Below are positions 15,001 to 22,286 of a stretch of 34,273 nt of DNA, piece by piece. Position 1 is the first letter of the stretch; each line of letters opens with the position of its first letter. The translations under genes and the position numbers were made by a program. The DNA is taken from contig CAZVXI010000015.1 of assembly GCA_964631295.1 (NCBI GenBank), forward strand, positions 1-34,273, given 5' to 3'. The notes beneath the pieces were generated by a model. The model saw nothing but the letters and a program-made list of their open reading frames with translations. It did no database searches and was not told the origin of the DNA. The DNA is from CAZVXI01 sp964631295. Its GTDB lineage: Bacteria > Planctomycetota > Phycisphaerae > Phycisphaerales > SM1A02.

Positions 15001-15477
15001 CTCAAATGAGAACTCAACGCCGCCGCTGTGTGAGAGGTCCACGTTGCCGTTGAGTGTCAGTGTTCCCGCATCAGTGTCGAAGCGCAGGCGGGATCCGGTT
15101 GCGATGATGTCAATGCCGAGGATCTGATCGAAGCCCGAATCATTATCGATGAAGCCATCATTGACGATCTGTGCCGATCCACTTCCGGTGATGACATAAG
15201 AGCCATCAGCCGTGTCGAAGTTGAGTTCGAAGACATCGGAGAGCGTTGCGTTGAAGTTGTTGATGATGTGATTCCCACCGCCGCCCTCAGCCCCGAAGAA
15301 GATCGTGCCATTGACCGCGCCTGACGGCACCATGTTGCCCACCCAATTGGGAGGTGTCCCGAAGTTGTCGTTCACGGATCCGTCCCAGGTGACGCTCTGA
15401 CAGCAGGCATGATGCGTGATCGCACCACAGGCACAAGTGACGACAAAGATCCTCGAAATCCGCGGAAAGCCAACCAA
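12019..15477 (-). CDS. Autotransporter with tandem-repeat beta-helix passenger
   Basis: 1152 aa from TTG 15477, preferred because GGAGG stands 6 nt upstream and a compact signal peptide follows (VGFPRISRIFVVTCACGAITHHA). A GTG at 15504 would add nine residues but has no ribosome-binding site. After a Trp/Asn-rich start (VTWDGSVNDNFGTPPNWVG) the passenger contains four 98-residue repeats of the autotransporter-associated type (residues about 192-583), then a partial fifth unit and a long linker. The last ~270 residues form an autotransporter beta-barrel (IDYRFDDNLLAGISLAYERA... ending VGVTF with terminal Phe). This is type V secretion: the passenger is exposed on, or released from, the cell surface. 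Function is likely adhesive or structural. Presence of a barrel implies an outer membrane. Confidence 0.88.
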   Translation of the reverse strand: MVGFPRISRIFVVTCACGAITHHACCQSVTWDGSVNDNFGTPPNWVGNMVPSGAVNGTIFFGAEGGGGNHIINNFNATLSDVFELNFDTADGSYVITGSGSAQIVNDGFIDNDSGFDQILGIDIIATGSRLRFDTDAGTLTLNGNVDLSHSGGVEFSFESLADGIINGNMTGAGGSIRMDRVGRTLFLNGNNTFTGPLNVLRGTVQLNGNLADTISVTLANNASAFFDLNDNDEVIGSLTGGGASGGNVTLGSATLTIQETGTTSYGGIISGTGGLTLNGPGTFSLTGNNTFTGPLTIFSGTLQLDGSIADTAAVTLANTASAVFDLNDDDETIGQLSGGGALGGNVDLGSAVLTINQDTATTYAGSISGSGAVVLNGSGTLNLAGLNTFTGPLSIDDGTLQLDGDIADTVFVAIADAPGAIFDLNGNDETIGSLAGGGASGGNITLGAGTLTVQETGTNTYSGTISGPGGLTLNGPGTLRLAGNSTFTGPLTILNGTLQLNGSINDATAVSIANSAGAVFDLNGSDETIGSLAGGGAFGGNVALGAATLTISEAGTTTYAGLISGTGGLTLNGAGTLTLTGNSTYTGLTDINAGELILNGAVGGSISVGNNAVISGAGTVGNDLTITTGGTLAPGNSIGTLTVLGNYVQQSGSLFNVELDGPTTTSDLLAVTGTATLHAGSQIVADITGESFISSGDLFPILNAAGGVTDLGAIISTTSVTLTFDLIVDPSFSNGDPVFSLLASRAPDTYSSVADTANNFTVGLSLDSLIPQATMAPASDIATLMAQLDTFDLTTINQVYRELTPASIQAADALAISRSTQFNRMLSNHLNNPRGRSALRSALTEPWMAGALASLDTDPRLMQQAIEIADDAARNARTNAIGLGGFLEGISQYDQLDTQPNLIGYIARTRGAHGGIDYRFDDNLLAGISLAYERAEVDFREGRGTLDIDSVRVGPYARFAGDRWSVSGSVSLGINTHESARSIPALGVTASSTFDSLDLTVQSEGRFTLLTRDVWSVAGVLAAQYMHVDFDSYNESGAGGANLSVPSRTADSLLTRIGIALNWQPMRDLDVDFSAGWEHEYFDNDDLTSSFLAGGAPFTIRTGNRVEDSIYYGVGANAQFAPQVSGSLRVEGDAASDGFTVAVIAGVGVTF
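13729..14904 (-). repeat. Four tandem 294-bp coding repeats in the autotransporter passenger
   Basis: Each unit is exactly 98 codons, starting at NTFTGPL (or STFTGPL) and including a FDLN...DE.IGSL.GGGA block, a GGN..LG.A.LT strand and a G.GGL.LNG.GT..L.G end. There are no indels between units, though the DNA has diverged. A partial fifth unit (STYTGL) follows. The fixed length fits whole turns of a beta-helix. Confidence 0.85.
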
Positions 15478-15614
15478 ATGCTGCCTCCAATCATGGGAAC
15501 GCACATTCTGGCAATGCAGACATTATCGAATGATTCATCGTGCAGAGTTGAAGTAAAGATTAAATCTCGCGAATCGCAGGTGCGCTCCACGATCAAACAG
15601 CGCCCCCGGGTCGA

Positions 15615-16937
15615 CTACTCCGCAAATCGCTGAATGACCAGCGTGTCGTTCTGGCCGCCGAAGCCGAACGAGTTCGACAGGCATACATCGACCTGCGCTT
15701 CGCGCGCTTCATTGGGCACATAATCAAGGTCGAGTTCGGGGTCCGGCTCGCGCAGGCCTCGCGTCGGCGGGATCATGCCGCTGTGTATCGCGAGCACGCA
15801 GGTGATAAGTTCAACCGAGCCGGCAGCGGCGATGAGATGGCCCATCATCGACTTGATGGAACTGATCGGAATCCTGCCTGCGTTCTCGCCGAATGCGCGC
15901 TTGATGGCTTTGGTTTCGATCGAATCGTTCTCTTTCGTCCCGGTGCCATGCGCAGAAATGTAATGTACGAGCGGCCGACCGGTGTCGTCGGTCGCGTGGG
16001 GGTCAATGCCTGCTTCTGCAAGTGCCTGCTCAATCGCTGCTGCCGGGCCGCGCCCTTCCGGATGCATGTCGGTGATGCGGAAAGCATCGGCAGATGAGCC
16101 ATAACCGGTGACTTCCGCGAGCGGCTGAGCACCGCGGGCTGTTGCATGTTCAAGTGTTTCGAGGATGACGATGCCCGACCCCTCGCCCATCACAAAACCT
16201 TCGCGCGTGCGATCAAACGGGCGCGACGCATTGATGTAGTCATCGTTGCGATTGGAAAGCGCGGTAAGTCGATTAAATCCGGTGATACCCAGCACATGGA
16301 TCATCGTGTGCGTCCCGCCGGAAATCATCACATCGACCGAGCCACGCCGGAGCAGGTCGATTGCTTCGCCAACCGCCTGTGTTGATGCGGCGCATGCTGT
16401 GAGGCAGTTATACACAGGCCCGCGCACATCGAGTTCATCAGCAATGTGCGCCGCGGGCATGTTGGGTTCCTGCTCGACCTCGCTCTGCCCGTCGATGAAC
16501 TCAAACGCTGCCCTGGCCCACTTGACGGGGTCAACGATCTTGCGGGCGTCATCCCATGATTCCAGATCTGCCTGCGCGTAGTTATCAAAATCAAGCACAC
16601 CCTCGCCGGCACCGAGATAAATACCCAGCCGGGTGCGATCAAGCGACGTATGCGCATCGAGCCCGGATTGATCCCATGCCTGCCGGGCGGCGCCAAGCGC
16701 GAAGCGCGAGTGCGCCTGCGCTGTCGCATGTCGCGATGGATCATGCAGGTAGGGCGCAACATCGTAATCGCGCACTTGTGCTGCGAATGTTGTCGGGAAT
16801 GTGGATGAGTCGAATCGCTCGATGGGTTTGACGCCTGATTCGCCTGCCAGCAGTCGCGGCCAGACGGCATCGAGCGAGTGCCCAAGCGGCGTGACCCAAC
16901 CCATTCCCGTGATGACAATGCGCGTGTCGTCGCTCAT
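15615..16937 (-). CDS. Beta-ketoacyl-ACP synthase II type (FabF-like), catalytically intact
   Basis: 440 aa thiolase-fold ketosynthase. Catalytic residues are C182 (CLTACAAST), H330 (ISAHGTGTKEND), K362 and H367 (SSIKSMMGHLIAAAG). It opens with the usual RIVITGMGWVTPLG. It catalyses decarboxylative condensation of malonyl-ACP onto an acyl chain. Its ATG overlaps the stop of the upstream ketosynthase-like gene (ATGA), and that partner lacks the active site, so the two probably form a KS-alpha/KS-beta heterodimer. That argues for a dedicated pathway (polyketide, polyene or special fatty acid) rather than housekeeping FabF. No acyl carrier protein, reductase or dehydratase is in the window. The divergent type III PKS operon is a plausible user of its product. 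Confidence 0.87.
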   Translation of the reverse strand: MSDDTRIVITGMGWVTPLGHSLDAVWPRLLAGESGVKPIERFDSSTFPTTFAAQVRDYDVAPYLHDPSRHATAQAHSRFALGAARQAWDQSGLDAHTSLDRTRLGIYLGAGEGVLDFDNYAQADLESWDDARKIVDPVKWARAAFEFIDGQSEVEQEPNMPAAHIADELDVRGPVYNCLTACAASTQAVGEAIDLLRRGSVDVMISGGTHTMIHVLGITGFNRLTALSNRNDDYINASRPFDRTREGFVMGEGSGIVILETLEHATARGAQPLAEVTGYGSSADAFRITDMHPEGRGPAAAIEQALAEAGIDPHATDDTGRPLVHYISAHGTGTKENDSIETKAIKRAFGENAGRIPISSIKSMMGHLIAAAGSVELITCVLAIHSGMIPPTRGLREPDPELDLDYVPNEAREAQVDVCLSNSFGFGGQNDTLVIQRFAE

Positions 16938-18262
16938 GTTCCGCCCCCATTCTCGACACGCTTCATGATCACGACAACGTTCTGGCCGCCCTGGCTGGTG
17001 GTGCAGACCATAATGTGTTCCAGTGGTGCATCACGCGTTTCGCACTCCGCTGCGTCAAGACCATCGACGTTCTGTGTGTTCAGCCGTGCGGGCAGTTGTT
17101 GTTCCGCAAGGCACTTGGCTGCGGTGATGAGCGTGAGGGCCCCCTGCCCTGCCACGCAGTTGCCGACGTTCGGAACGGTCGTAATCAGCGGCACATCGAG
17201 CGATCGCTCCTCGAAGGTCTCTTTGATTGCCCGGCCTTCAGCATCATCAGAGTTTGGAATACCCGACCCGAGCGGCGCGATGGCATCGATATCGTCACTG
17301 CCAATTCCCGCATGGTCGAGGGCCATACGCATCGCGATCGACAGCGCATCATCGTCCTTGCGGATGCGCAGGCCGGCCGCATCCTCGCATCGTGATTGTG
17401 TGGCAGCGAATCCGATGACCTCCGCATAGGCTCGCGCCCCTCGTGACGTTGCAGACTCGACTGATTCAACGATGAGAATCCCGCCACCCTCACCAAGCAG
17501 CGTGCCAGCTGCGTGGATATCAAATGGACGGACCACCTGCTGCTCATCTTCAAGCAATCGTTTTGCTGAAATCTGTCGCAGCATGCCGAGCGGATTGATC
17601 TTGTACTCCGCCCCGCCGGTGATGCATGCATCTGCTGCGCCGCGCTGGATCGCGCGCATTGATTCGCCCAGCGACAGCGCGCTGCTGGCTTCGCAGCAGG
17701 TAATGGTGTTGCTTGGTCCCCGGCAGTCGTGCACGATCGTCACGTGGCATGCCAGCATGTTGGGCAGGTATTTGAGCATCCACAGCGGCGTGAGGTTCTG
17801 CATGCCCTCGCTGCCCCAGTGGCGGAGATCGATTTTTCCATCCGCGCCTTTGCTGGTGATGAGCGCTGCACCGAGTTCGTCGATATCGGATGCGATCAGC
17901 CCCGCGCCGATCTGGCAGCCCATGCGCTCGGGCGCGATGGTCGGCTCTGCGTCCGGGTCGGTAGCCTTTGTGACGAGCCCGGCATCTTCAACCGCGGCCG
18001 CCGCAGCACCGACAGCGAGTTCCACATCACGGCACATGACTTTGGTTGCCTTGCGGTAACTCTTGGGTACGACTTTGCGAACGTCGAAGTCGTCGTCGGG
18101 CAGTTCTGCCGCGTGCGTGGATGGAAAACCCGATGGATCCCAACGGCTGATGCGGCTGATGCCCGAGCGGCCGGCAGTGAGGGCTGCCCAGAGCGGGTCA
18201 ATCCCCATGCCGAACGTGCAGATCGGGCCAAGTCCTGTGATGACAACGCGTCCGGATGACAT
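16934..18262 (-). CDS. Ketosynthase-like chain-length-factor homologue lacking catalytic residues
   Basis: 442 aa from ATG 18262 (MSSGRVVITG); an in-frame ATG at 18280 with AGG 6-7 nt upstream is possible. The KAS fold is complete, but alignment with the neighbour at 15615 is unambiguous at three sites. C182 aligns with E191 (RGPSNTITCCEASS), H330 with L331 (IAPLGSGIPN), and K362 and H367 with V363 and N368 (VPNVGNCVAG). All four catalytic positions are lost. KS-beta/chain-length factors of type II PKS and aryl polyene systems have also lost the nucleophile, usually to Gln; Glu is unusual. The likely role is to pair with the active ketosynthase and set chain length or priming. The N-terminus lies 58 bp from the divergent methyltransferase gene. 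Confidence 0.82.
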   Translation of the reverse strand: MSSGRVVITGLGPICTFGMGIDPLWAALTAGRSGISRISRWDPSGFPSTHAAELPDDDFDVRKVVPKSYRKATKVMCRDVELAVGAAAAAVEDAGLVTKATDPDAEPTIAPERMGCQIGAGLIASDIDELGAALITSKGADGKIDLRHWGSEGMQNLTPLWMLKYLPNMLACHVTIVHDCRGPSNTITCCEASSALSLGESMRAIQRGAADACITGGAEYKINPLGMLRQISAKRLLEDEQQVVRPFDIHAAGTLLGEGGGILIVESVESATSRGARAYAEVIGFAATQSRCEDAAGLRIRKDDDALSIAMRMALDHAGIGSDDIDAIAPLGSGIPNSDDAEGRAIKETFEERSLDVPLITTVPNVGNCVAGQGALTLITAAKCLAEQQLPARLNTQNVDGLDAAECETRDAPLEHIMVCTTSQGGQNVVVIMKRVENGGGT

Positions 18263-18283
18263 TGGCGGGTAGTGTAGCCTCAT

Positions 18284-18308
18284 CGCCAGCCTGCGTAGAT
18301 TGCTGGCG
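18284..18308. promoter_or_regulatory. Palindrome in the divergent KS / type III PKS promoter region
   Basis: CGCCAGC (18284-18290) and GCTGGCG (18302-18308) form a perfect 7-bp inverted repeat with an 11-bp spacer. It sits between the two divergent gene starts (18262 and 18321). It is a good candidate operator able to control both arms of the cluster; a hairpin in one of the leaders is the alternative. Confidence 0.4.
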
Positions 18309-18320
18309 AAGGGATCATCA

Positions 18321-19031
18321 ATGCGACGCAGACGTGTGCCAGAGCAGATGGACGCCCCGACTCTGCCGAGAGAAGAGCACGAGCAAGCGCTGCGCGGGCT
18401 GTGTCGCATCAATGCGCTGTCGCGCAGCGGGCAGCATCTCGTGCGCGCGATCGAGTCGCTCACGCCGAGCGCCACGCATGGCACTGTGCGCATCGTTGAC
18501 CTCGCGTGTGGCGGCGGTGAGAACGCCCTCTTCCTCGCCCGGCATGCCCGGAGGCGACGGCTGCCGTGGCGCGTGACCGGCCTGGATCGAAGCATCACGG
18601 CGATCGAGGCATCGCGCAGGCGCGCGAGACACGCTGGCGTTCACGCAGATTTCCTCGAGTGTGATGTCTTGCGCGATGTGCTGCCGAGTTGCTTCGACAT
18701 CGCGGTGTGCTCGCTGTTTCTGCACCATCTGGATCGACCGGATGCTGTGCGGCTTGTTCAGCGGATGCATCAGGCCGCTTCACTGGCGATCATCGTGAAT
18801 GATCTTGTTCGATCTCGGCCGGGCTGGTTGGCTGCATGGATCGGAACGCGTGTGCTGTCACGGTCACCTATCGTTCACTTTGATGGCCCGCAATCGGTTC
18901 GCGCCGCGTGGACACGCGCGGAGATGCGTTCCATCGCGTCTGACGCAGGGATCAAGCGAACACACATGAAGGTACGGCGGACCTGGCCGTTTCGAATGAC
19001 ATTGACCGCGATCGGCGGTGCCAGCTCATGA
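18321..19031 (+). CDS. Class I SAM-dependent methyltransferase
   Basis: 236 aa. ATG 18321 is chosen over an upstream in-frame TTG at 18300 because AAGGGA lies 7 nt before it. SAM-binding motif I is VDLACGGGENALFLARHA, with the acidic post-I residue in VTGLDRS and a motif IV-like FDIAVCSLFLHHLDRP. That is the UbiE/Methyltransf-type fold. It is first in a three-gene operon with an FAD oxidoreductase and a type III PKS, overlapping the next gene as ATGA. It probably methylates the polyketide product, by O- or C-methylation. The N-terminus is Arg-rich and probably disordered; no membrane segment is seen, although a C-terminal amphipathic region (WLAAWIGTRVL) may touch membranes. Confidence 0.83.
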   Translation: MRRRRVPEQMDAPTLPREEHEQALRGLCRINALSRSGQHLVRAIESLTPSATHGTVRIVDLACGGGENALFLARHARRRRLPWRVTGLDRSITAIEASRRRARHAGVHADFLECDVLRDVLPSCFDIAVCSLFLHHLDRPDAVRLVQRMHQAASLAIIVNDLVRSRPGWLAAWIGTRVLSRSPIVHFDGPQSVRAAWTRAEMRSIASDAGIKRTHMKVRRTWPFRMTLTAIGGASS

Positions 19032-20176
19032 TGATGCATTGCCAATCCAGCAGTCTGTTCGATGTTGCTGTCGTCGGTTCCGGGCCGGCAGGGGCGGCTT
19101 CAGCGATGCTGCTCGCACGCGCCGGCTTGTGCGTCCTGCTCGCAGATCGATGCGAACTGCCGCGATCGAAGGTTTGTGGCGGCTGTCTGAATCGCGCGAC
19201 GCTCGCTGCGCTTGGCGAACTGAACATCGGTCATATCGTCGATGAAACCGGCAGTCGGCCGTACGATCACATGCGGCTGGTGAGCAACCAAATGTCGGCC
19301 GAGCTTCCATTGCCGCGAGGAGCCGTGATTGATCGAGCGGAGTTTGATCATGCTCTCGTCCGCGCAGCACAGGACGCTGGCGTGCAGGTCATGTCCAACG
19401 CATCCGTGTCGGTCGCGGAGAGGGATGCCGACGATGCGCACACTTTGCGTATCACGCGAGCATCTCAACAGGCGTTCCCGGTTCGCACGCGGATCGTCAT
19501 TGATGCGAGCGGCCTGCGCAGCACCCTGTTTGATCGTGACTGGCGATCCATCGGACCGTCGCGCATCGGGCTCGGCGCCATCGTCGGAGTGCGCGAGTGG
19601 GATGGGCCGCGCCCCGATGTCGGACAACTTCTCATGTGCGCCGCGCATGCGGGTTACATTGGAATCGCCTGGCTCGACGAGCGACGATTGAACGTGGCTG
19701 CGGCGATTGACCCGAAGGCTATCAAGGCCTGTGGCAGCGCATCGCGCGCTGTGGAGATGATTCTGCAGCAGGCCGGGATCGACTCCAACGCAATCGACAT
19801 TGCCTGGCACGGTTCGCCACAGATGAACCGCATCCGATCGCGCGTGGCGGGACATCGCTGGTTTCGGGTGGGCGATGCAACCGGGTATGTTGAACCGTTC
19901 ACAGGTGAGGGTATTGCATGGGCACTGGCTGGTGCGATGCAACTGGTGCCCCACGTCAGGAACGCTGCGCATACACGGAGGCCTGGTGCGGCTGAACGGT
20001 GGACGCGCGATGTTGCTCGATTGCGCAAGCGACAGCGCATCTGCCGGGCAGCGACATGGGCGCTGCGCCACGGGCAGGTTCGCAAGAGTGTCATGCGAGC
20101 GATCTCGGCTGCTCCAGTGCTCGCAGAACCGATGACCGCATCAATCAATCGAACAGGGGTGTGCGCGCATGCATGA
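19028..20176 (+). CDS. FAD-dependent oxidoreductase (geranylgeranyl reductase / aromatic hydroxylase-like)
   Basis: 382 aa. N-terminal FAD-binding Rossmann motif VAVVGSGPAGAASAMLLARAG, then CGGCLN as in geranylgeranyl-reductase-like flavoproteins, and the second FAD motif RVGDATGYVEPFTGEGIAWAL near residue 285. This group includes reductases of isoprenoid chains and flavin hydroxylases that convert resorcinols to quinones. Between a methyltransferase and a type III PKS the second role is more likely. It overlaps the methyltransferase stop (ATGA) and overlaps the PKS gene by 8 nt. The C-terminus is basic and could associate with membranes. Exact reaction is not readable from sequence. Confidence 0.82.
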   Translation: MMMHCQSSSLFDVAVVGSGPAGAASAMLLARAGLCVLLADRCELPRSKVCGGCLNRATLAALGELNIGHIVDETGSRPYDHMRLVSNQMSAELPLPRGAVIDRAEFDHALVRAAQDAGVQVMSNASVSVAERDADDAHTLRITRASQQAFPVRTRIVIDASGLRSTLFDRDWRSIGPSRIGLGAIVGVREWDGPRPDVGQLLMCAAHAGYIGIAWLDERRLNVAAAIDPKAIKACGSASRAVEMILQQAGIDSNAIDIAWHGSPQMNRIRSRVAGHRWFRVGDATGYVEPFTGEGIAWALAGAMQLVPHVRNAAHTRRPGAAERWTRDVARLRKRQRICRAATWALRHGQVRKSVMRAISAAPVLAEPMTASINRTGVCAHA

Positions 20177-21353
20177 TGCGGTCACTATCTCGCCGGGCGA
20201 TCATCTTGCGGTAACAGATGCTCGCCGCTCCTGCCCGAAAGTTGTGATGTATGGTCTTGGGCTTGCTGTCCCGAAGCATCAGCTTTCACAGAGTGTCGCA
20301 TGTGATTTTGCCATCGAGCGCAACGCAACCACCGCCCGGCAGGCACGTTGGATGAAAGCTCGATATCAGCGCAGTGGCGTCGCGCAACGATACACAGTGT
20401 TGCCAATCGGCACCGATGCAGAGTCCGCAATGTGCCTGACCGATTTCTTTCCGCCGCCGAGGGATCTCGAGGATCGTGGTCCGACGACTGCTGAACGCAT
20501 GCACGCCTATCGCTGCCTCGCGCCGTCACTTGCCGCTGAAGCCGTGCGCGTGGCTCTCGCAGATGCATCGGTTGACCCGACAGCAGTTGATCACATTGTG
20601 ATGGTCTCCTGCACTGGATTCATGGCGCCGGGTATTGAAATCGACCTTATCGAGCAGCTTGGACTTCGCAGTAACATTGCGCGGACGAACCTCGGCTTCA
20701 TGGGATGCCATGGTGCGATCAACGGTTTGCGATGCGCGACGTCGATCGCCACTGCATCGCCCGGCGATGTGGTTCTGCTCGTGTGTGTTGAGTTGTGTTC
20801 ACTGCACTTTCAATACGGCTTTCGGCCGGACCAGGTCGTCGCCAACGCTCTCTTTGGCGACGGCGCAGCGGCGCTGCTCGTCCGCGCGATATCCGATGAA
20901 CAAGCCGCCGGCCTCGCTGATGATCTGCGAATCTGTGACAGCGCGAGCATCGTCCTGCCAGATTCGCGAGACTTGATGGGCTGGACGATCGGCGACCATG
21001 GCTTTGAGATGCGCCTGAGCGAGGCTGTGCCGGAGATGATTGAGCGATCGCTGCGGCCATTTCTCGCGGAATGGCTGGCGAACCATGGCCTCACGCCAGA
21101 TGAAGTGGCCGGCTGGGCAGTGCATCCGGGCGGGCCGCGCATCATCGATGCAGCGGAGCGTTGCCTGGCCCTGCCTGCGGGCGATCTTGACTCGAGCCGG
21201 GCCGTCCTGACGCGCATCGGGAACGTGAGTTCCGGAACTGTGCTCTGGGTGCTTCAGGAGCTGCTCAATCGTGGTGTCTCCGGACCGATCGTTCTCCTTG
21301 CGTTCGGCCCCGGCCTGAGCATCGAAGCGGCGCTGCTGACGACAACCCGGTGA
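20169..21353 (+). CDS. Type III polyketide synthase (chalcone/alkylresorcinol synthase-like)
   Basis: 394 aa, the usual length. The catalytic triad is present: C180 in GFMGCHGAINGLR, H319 in WAVHPGGPRIID and N352 in RIGNVSSGTVLWVL. The family extends a CoA- or ACP-bound starter with malonyl-CoA and cyclises the product in a homodimer without its own ACP. Bacterial relatives make alkylresorcinols, alkylpyrones or naphthol rings. In Streptomyces griseus the srsABC set (PKS, methyltransferase, flavin hydroxylase) gives methylated alkylquinones; this operon has the same three activities in reverse order with a different methyltransferase type. A fatty starter from the divergent ketosynthase pair is a reasonable inference. 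The gene ends 40 bp from the convergent pstB. Confidence 0.9.
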   Translation: MHDAVTISPGDHLAVTDARRSCPKVVMYGLGLAVPKHQLSQSVACDFAIERNATTARQARWMKARYQRSGVAQRYTVLPIGTDAESAMCLTDFFPPPRDLEDRGPTTAERMHAYRCLAPSLAAEAVRVALADASVDPTAVDHIVMVSCTGFMAPGIEIDLIEQLGLRSNIARTNLGFMGCHGAINGLRCATSIATASPGDVVLLVCVELCSLHFQYGFRPDQVVANALFGDGAAALLVRAISDEQAAGLADDLRICDSASIVLPDSRDLMGWTIGDHGFEMRLSEAVPEMIERSLRPFLAEWLANHGLTPDEVAGWAVHPGGPRIIDAAERCLALPAGDLDSSRAVLTRIGNVSSGTVLWVLQELLNRGVSGPIVLLAFGPGLSIEAALLTTTR

Positions 21354-21392
21354 GTTCGGTGCACCACCGTTCCCACGGGCAGCGAGGTTCAG

Positions 21393-22286
21393 TCAGCCGC
21401 GGTCGCCGGCGATGTAAGCCGCGGTGATCTCCGATTCTGGCGACTCGAACACCGCATCGATCGCGCCTCGCTCGATGATCGTCCCCGCCCCATCACGCAT
21501 CCACACGAGAGCAACATCATCAGCAATGCGCTTCGCCTGGGCAAGGTTATGTGTGACGATCACCACCGTGTAGTCGGTGCGCAGCGAGGCAATGAGGTCT
21601 TCCACGATACCGCTCGCGATCGGGTCAAGCGCACTGCATGGCTCGTCGAGCAGGATGACCTCCGGATCGAGCACGAGCGCGCGCGCGAGACACAGTCGCT
21701 GCTGCTGCCCACCAGAGAGCGACAGTGCGGGCGCATCGAGCCGATCACGGACTTCGTCCCACAATCCGACGCGCCGCAGCATGGCTTCGGCCGAGTGTTC
21801 GCGTTCGCGCCGACTGCCCATCCCATGGTGTTTCAACGGGAACGTGAGATTCTGGCGAATGCTGAGCGGCAAAGGGTTCGGTTTCTGGAAGATCATGCCT
21901 ACGCGTTGGCGCAGGGCGCGCGGATCGACACCGTCAGCGAAGATGTCCTGCTCGCGCAGGGTGACGCGTCCCGTCACCGTGCAACCGGGCACAAGGTCGG
22001 TCATGCGATTGAACGCCGTAAGTAGTGTGCTCTTCCCGCAGCCGGACGGTCCGACCACGGCCGTGATGCACCCTTTGTATACGGGCAGCGTCACAGCGCG
22101 AAGGGCAGATGAGCCCTTGTACGAAACGCTCAGACGTTCTGCGCACAGAATCGGCTCGCGATCGAGGCAGCACGGCGGACGGCTGATGCACCCCGGCGGC
22201 GAGGGAACCACCGGCTGCGTCTGTGACAGGTCGCGGTGTTCTTCATCTTTGCGTTGCAAGTGTTTGTGCGGGGGTGTTGGGTTCAT
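21393..22286 (-). CDS. pstB: Phosphate ABC transporter ATP-binding protein PstB
   Basis: 297 aa from ATG 22286, which overlaps the pstA stop as ATGA. Walker A GPSGCGKST, Q-loop FQKPNPLPLSIRQN, ABC signature LSGGQQQR, Walker B VILLDEPCSALDP and the H-loop IVTHN are all present. The PNP after the Q-loop Gln and the ALDPIAS stretch are typical of PstB. It powers import of inorganic phosphate with PstCA. The N-terminal ~45 residues (Pro/His/Cys-rich, before the ILCAERLSVSYKG strand) are longer than in typical PstB of about 250-260 aa and have no recognised domain. It is the last gene of the pst operon; phoU, often next, is absent here. Confidence 0.93.
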   Translation of the reverse strand: MNPTPPHKHLQRKDEEHRDLSQTQPVVPSPPGCISRPPCCLDREPILCAERLSVSYKGSSALRAVTLPVYKGCITAVVGPSGCGKSTLLTAFNRMTDLVPGCTVTGRVTLREQDIFADGVDPRALRQRVGMIFQKPNPLPLSIRQNLTFPLKHHGMGSRREREHSAEAMLRRVGLWDEVRDRLDAPALSLSGGQQQRLCLARALVLDPEVILLDEPCSALDPIASGIVEDLIASLRTDYTVVIVTHNLAQAKRIADDVALVWMRDGAGTIIERGAIDAVFESPESEITAAYIAGDRG

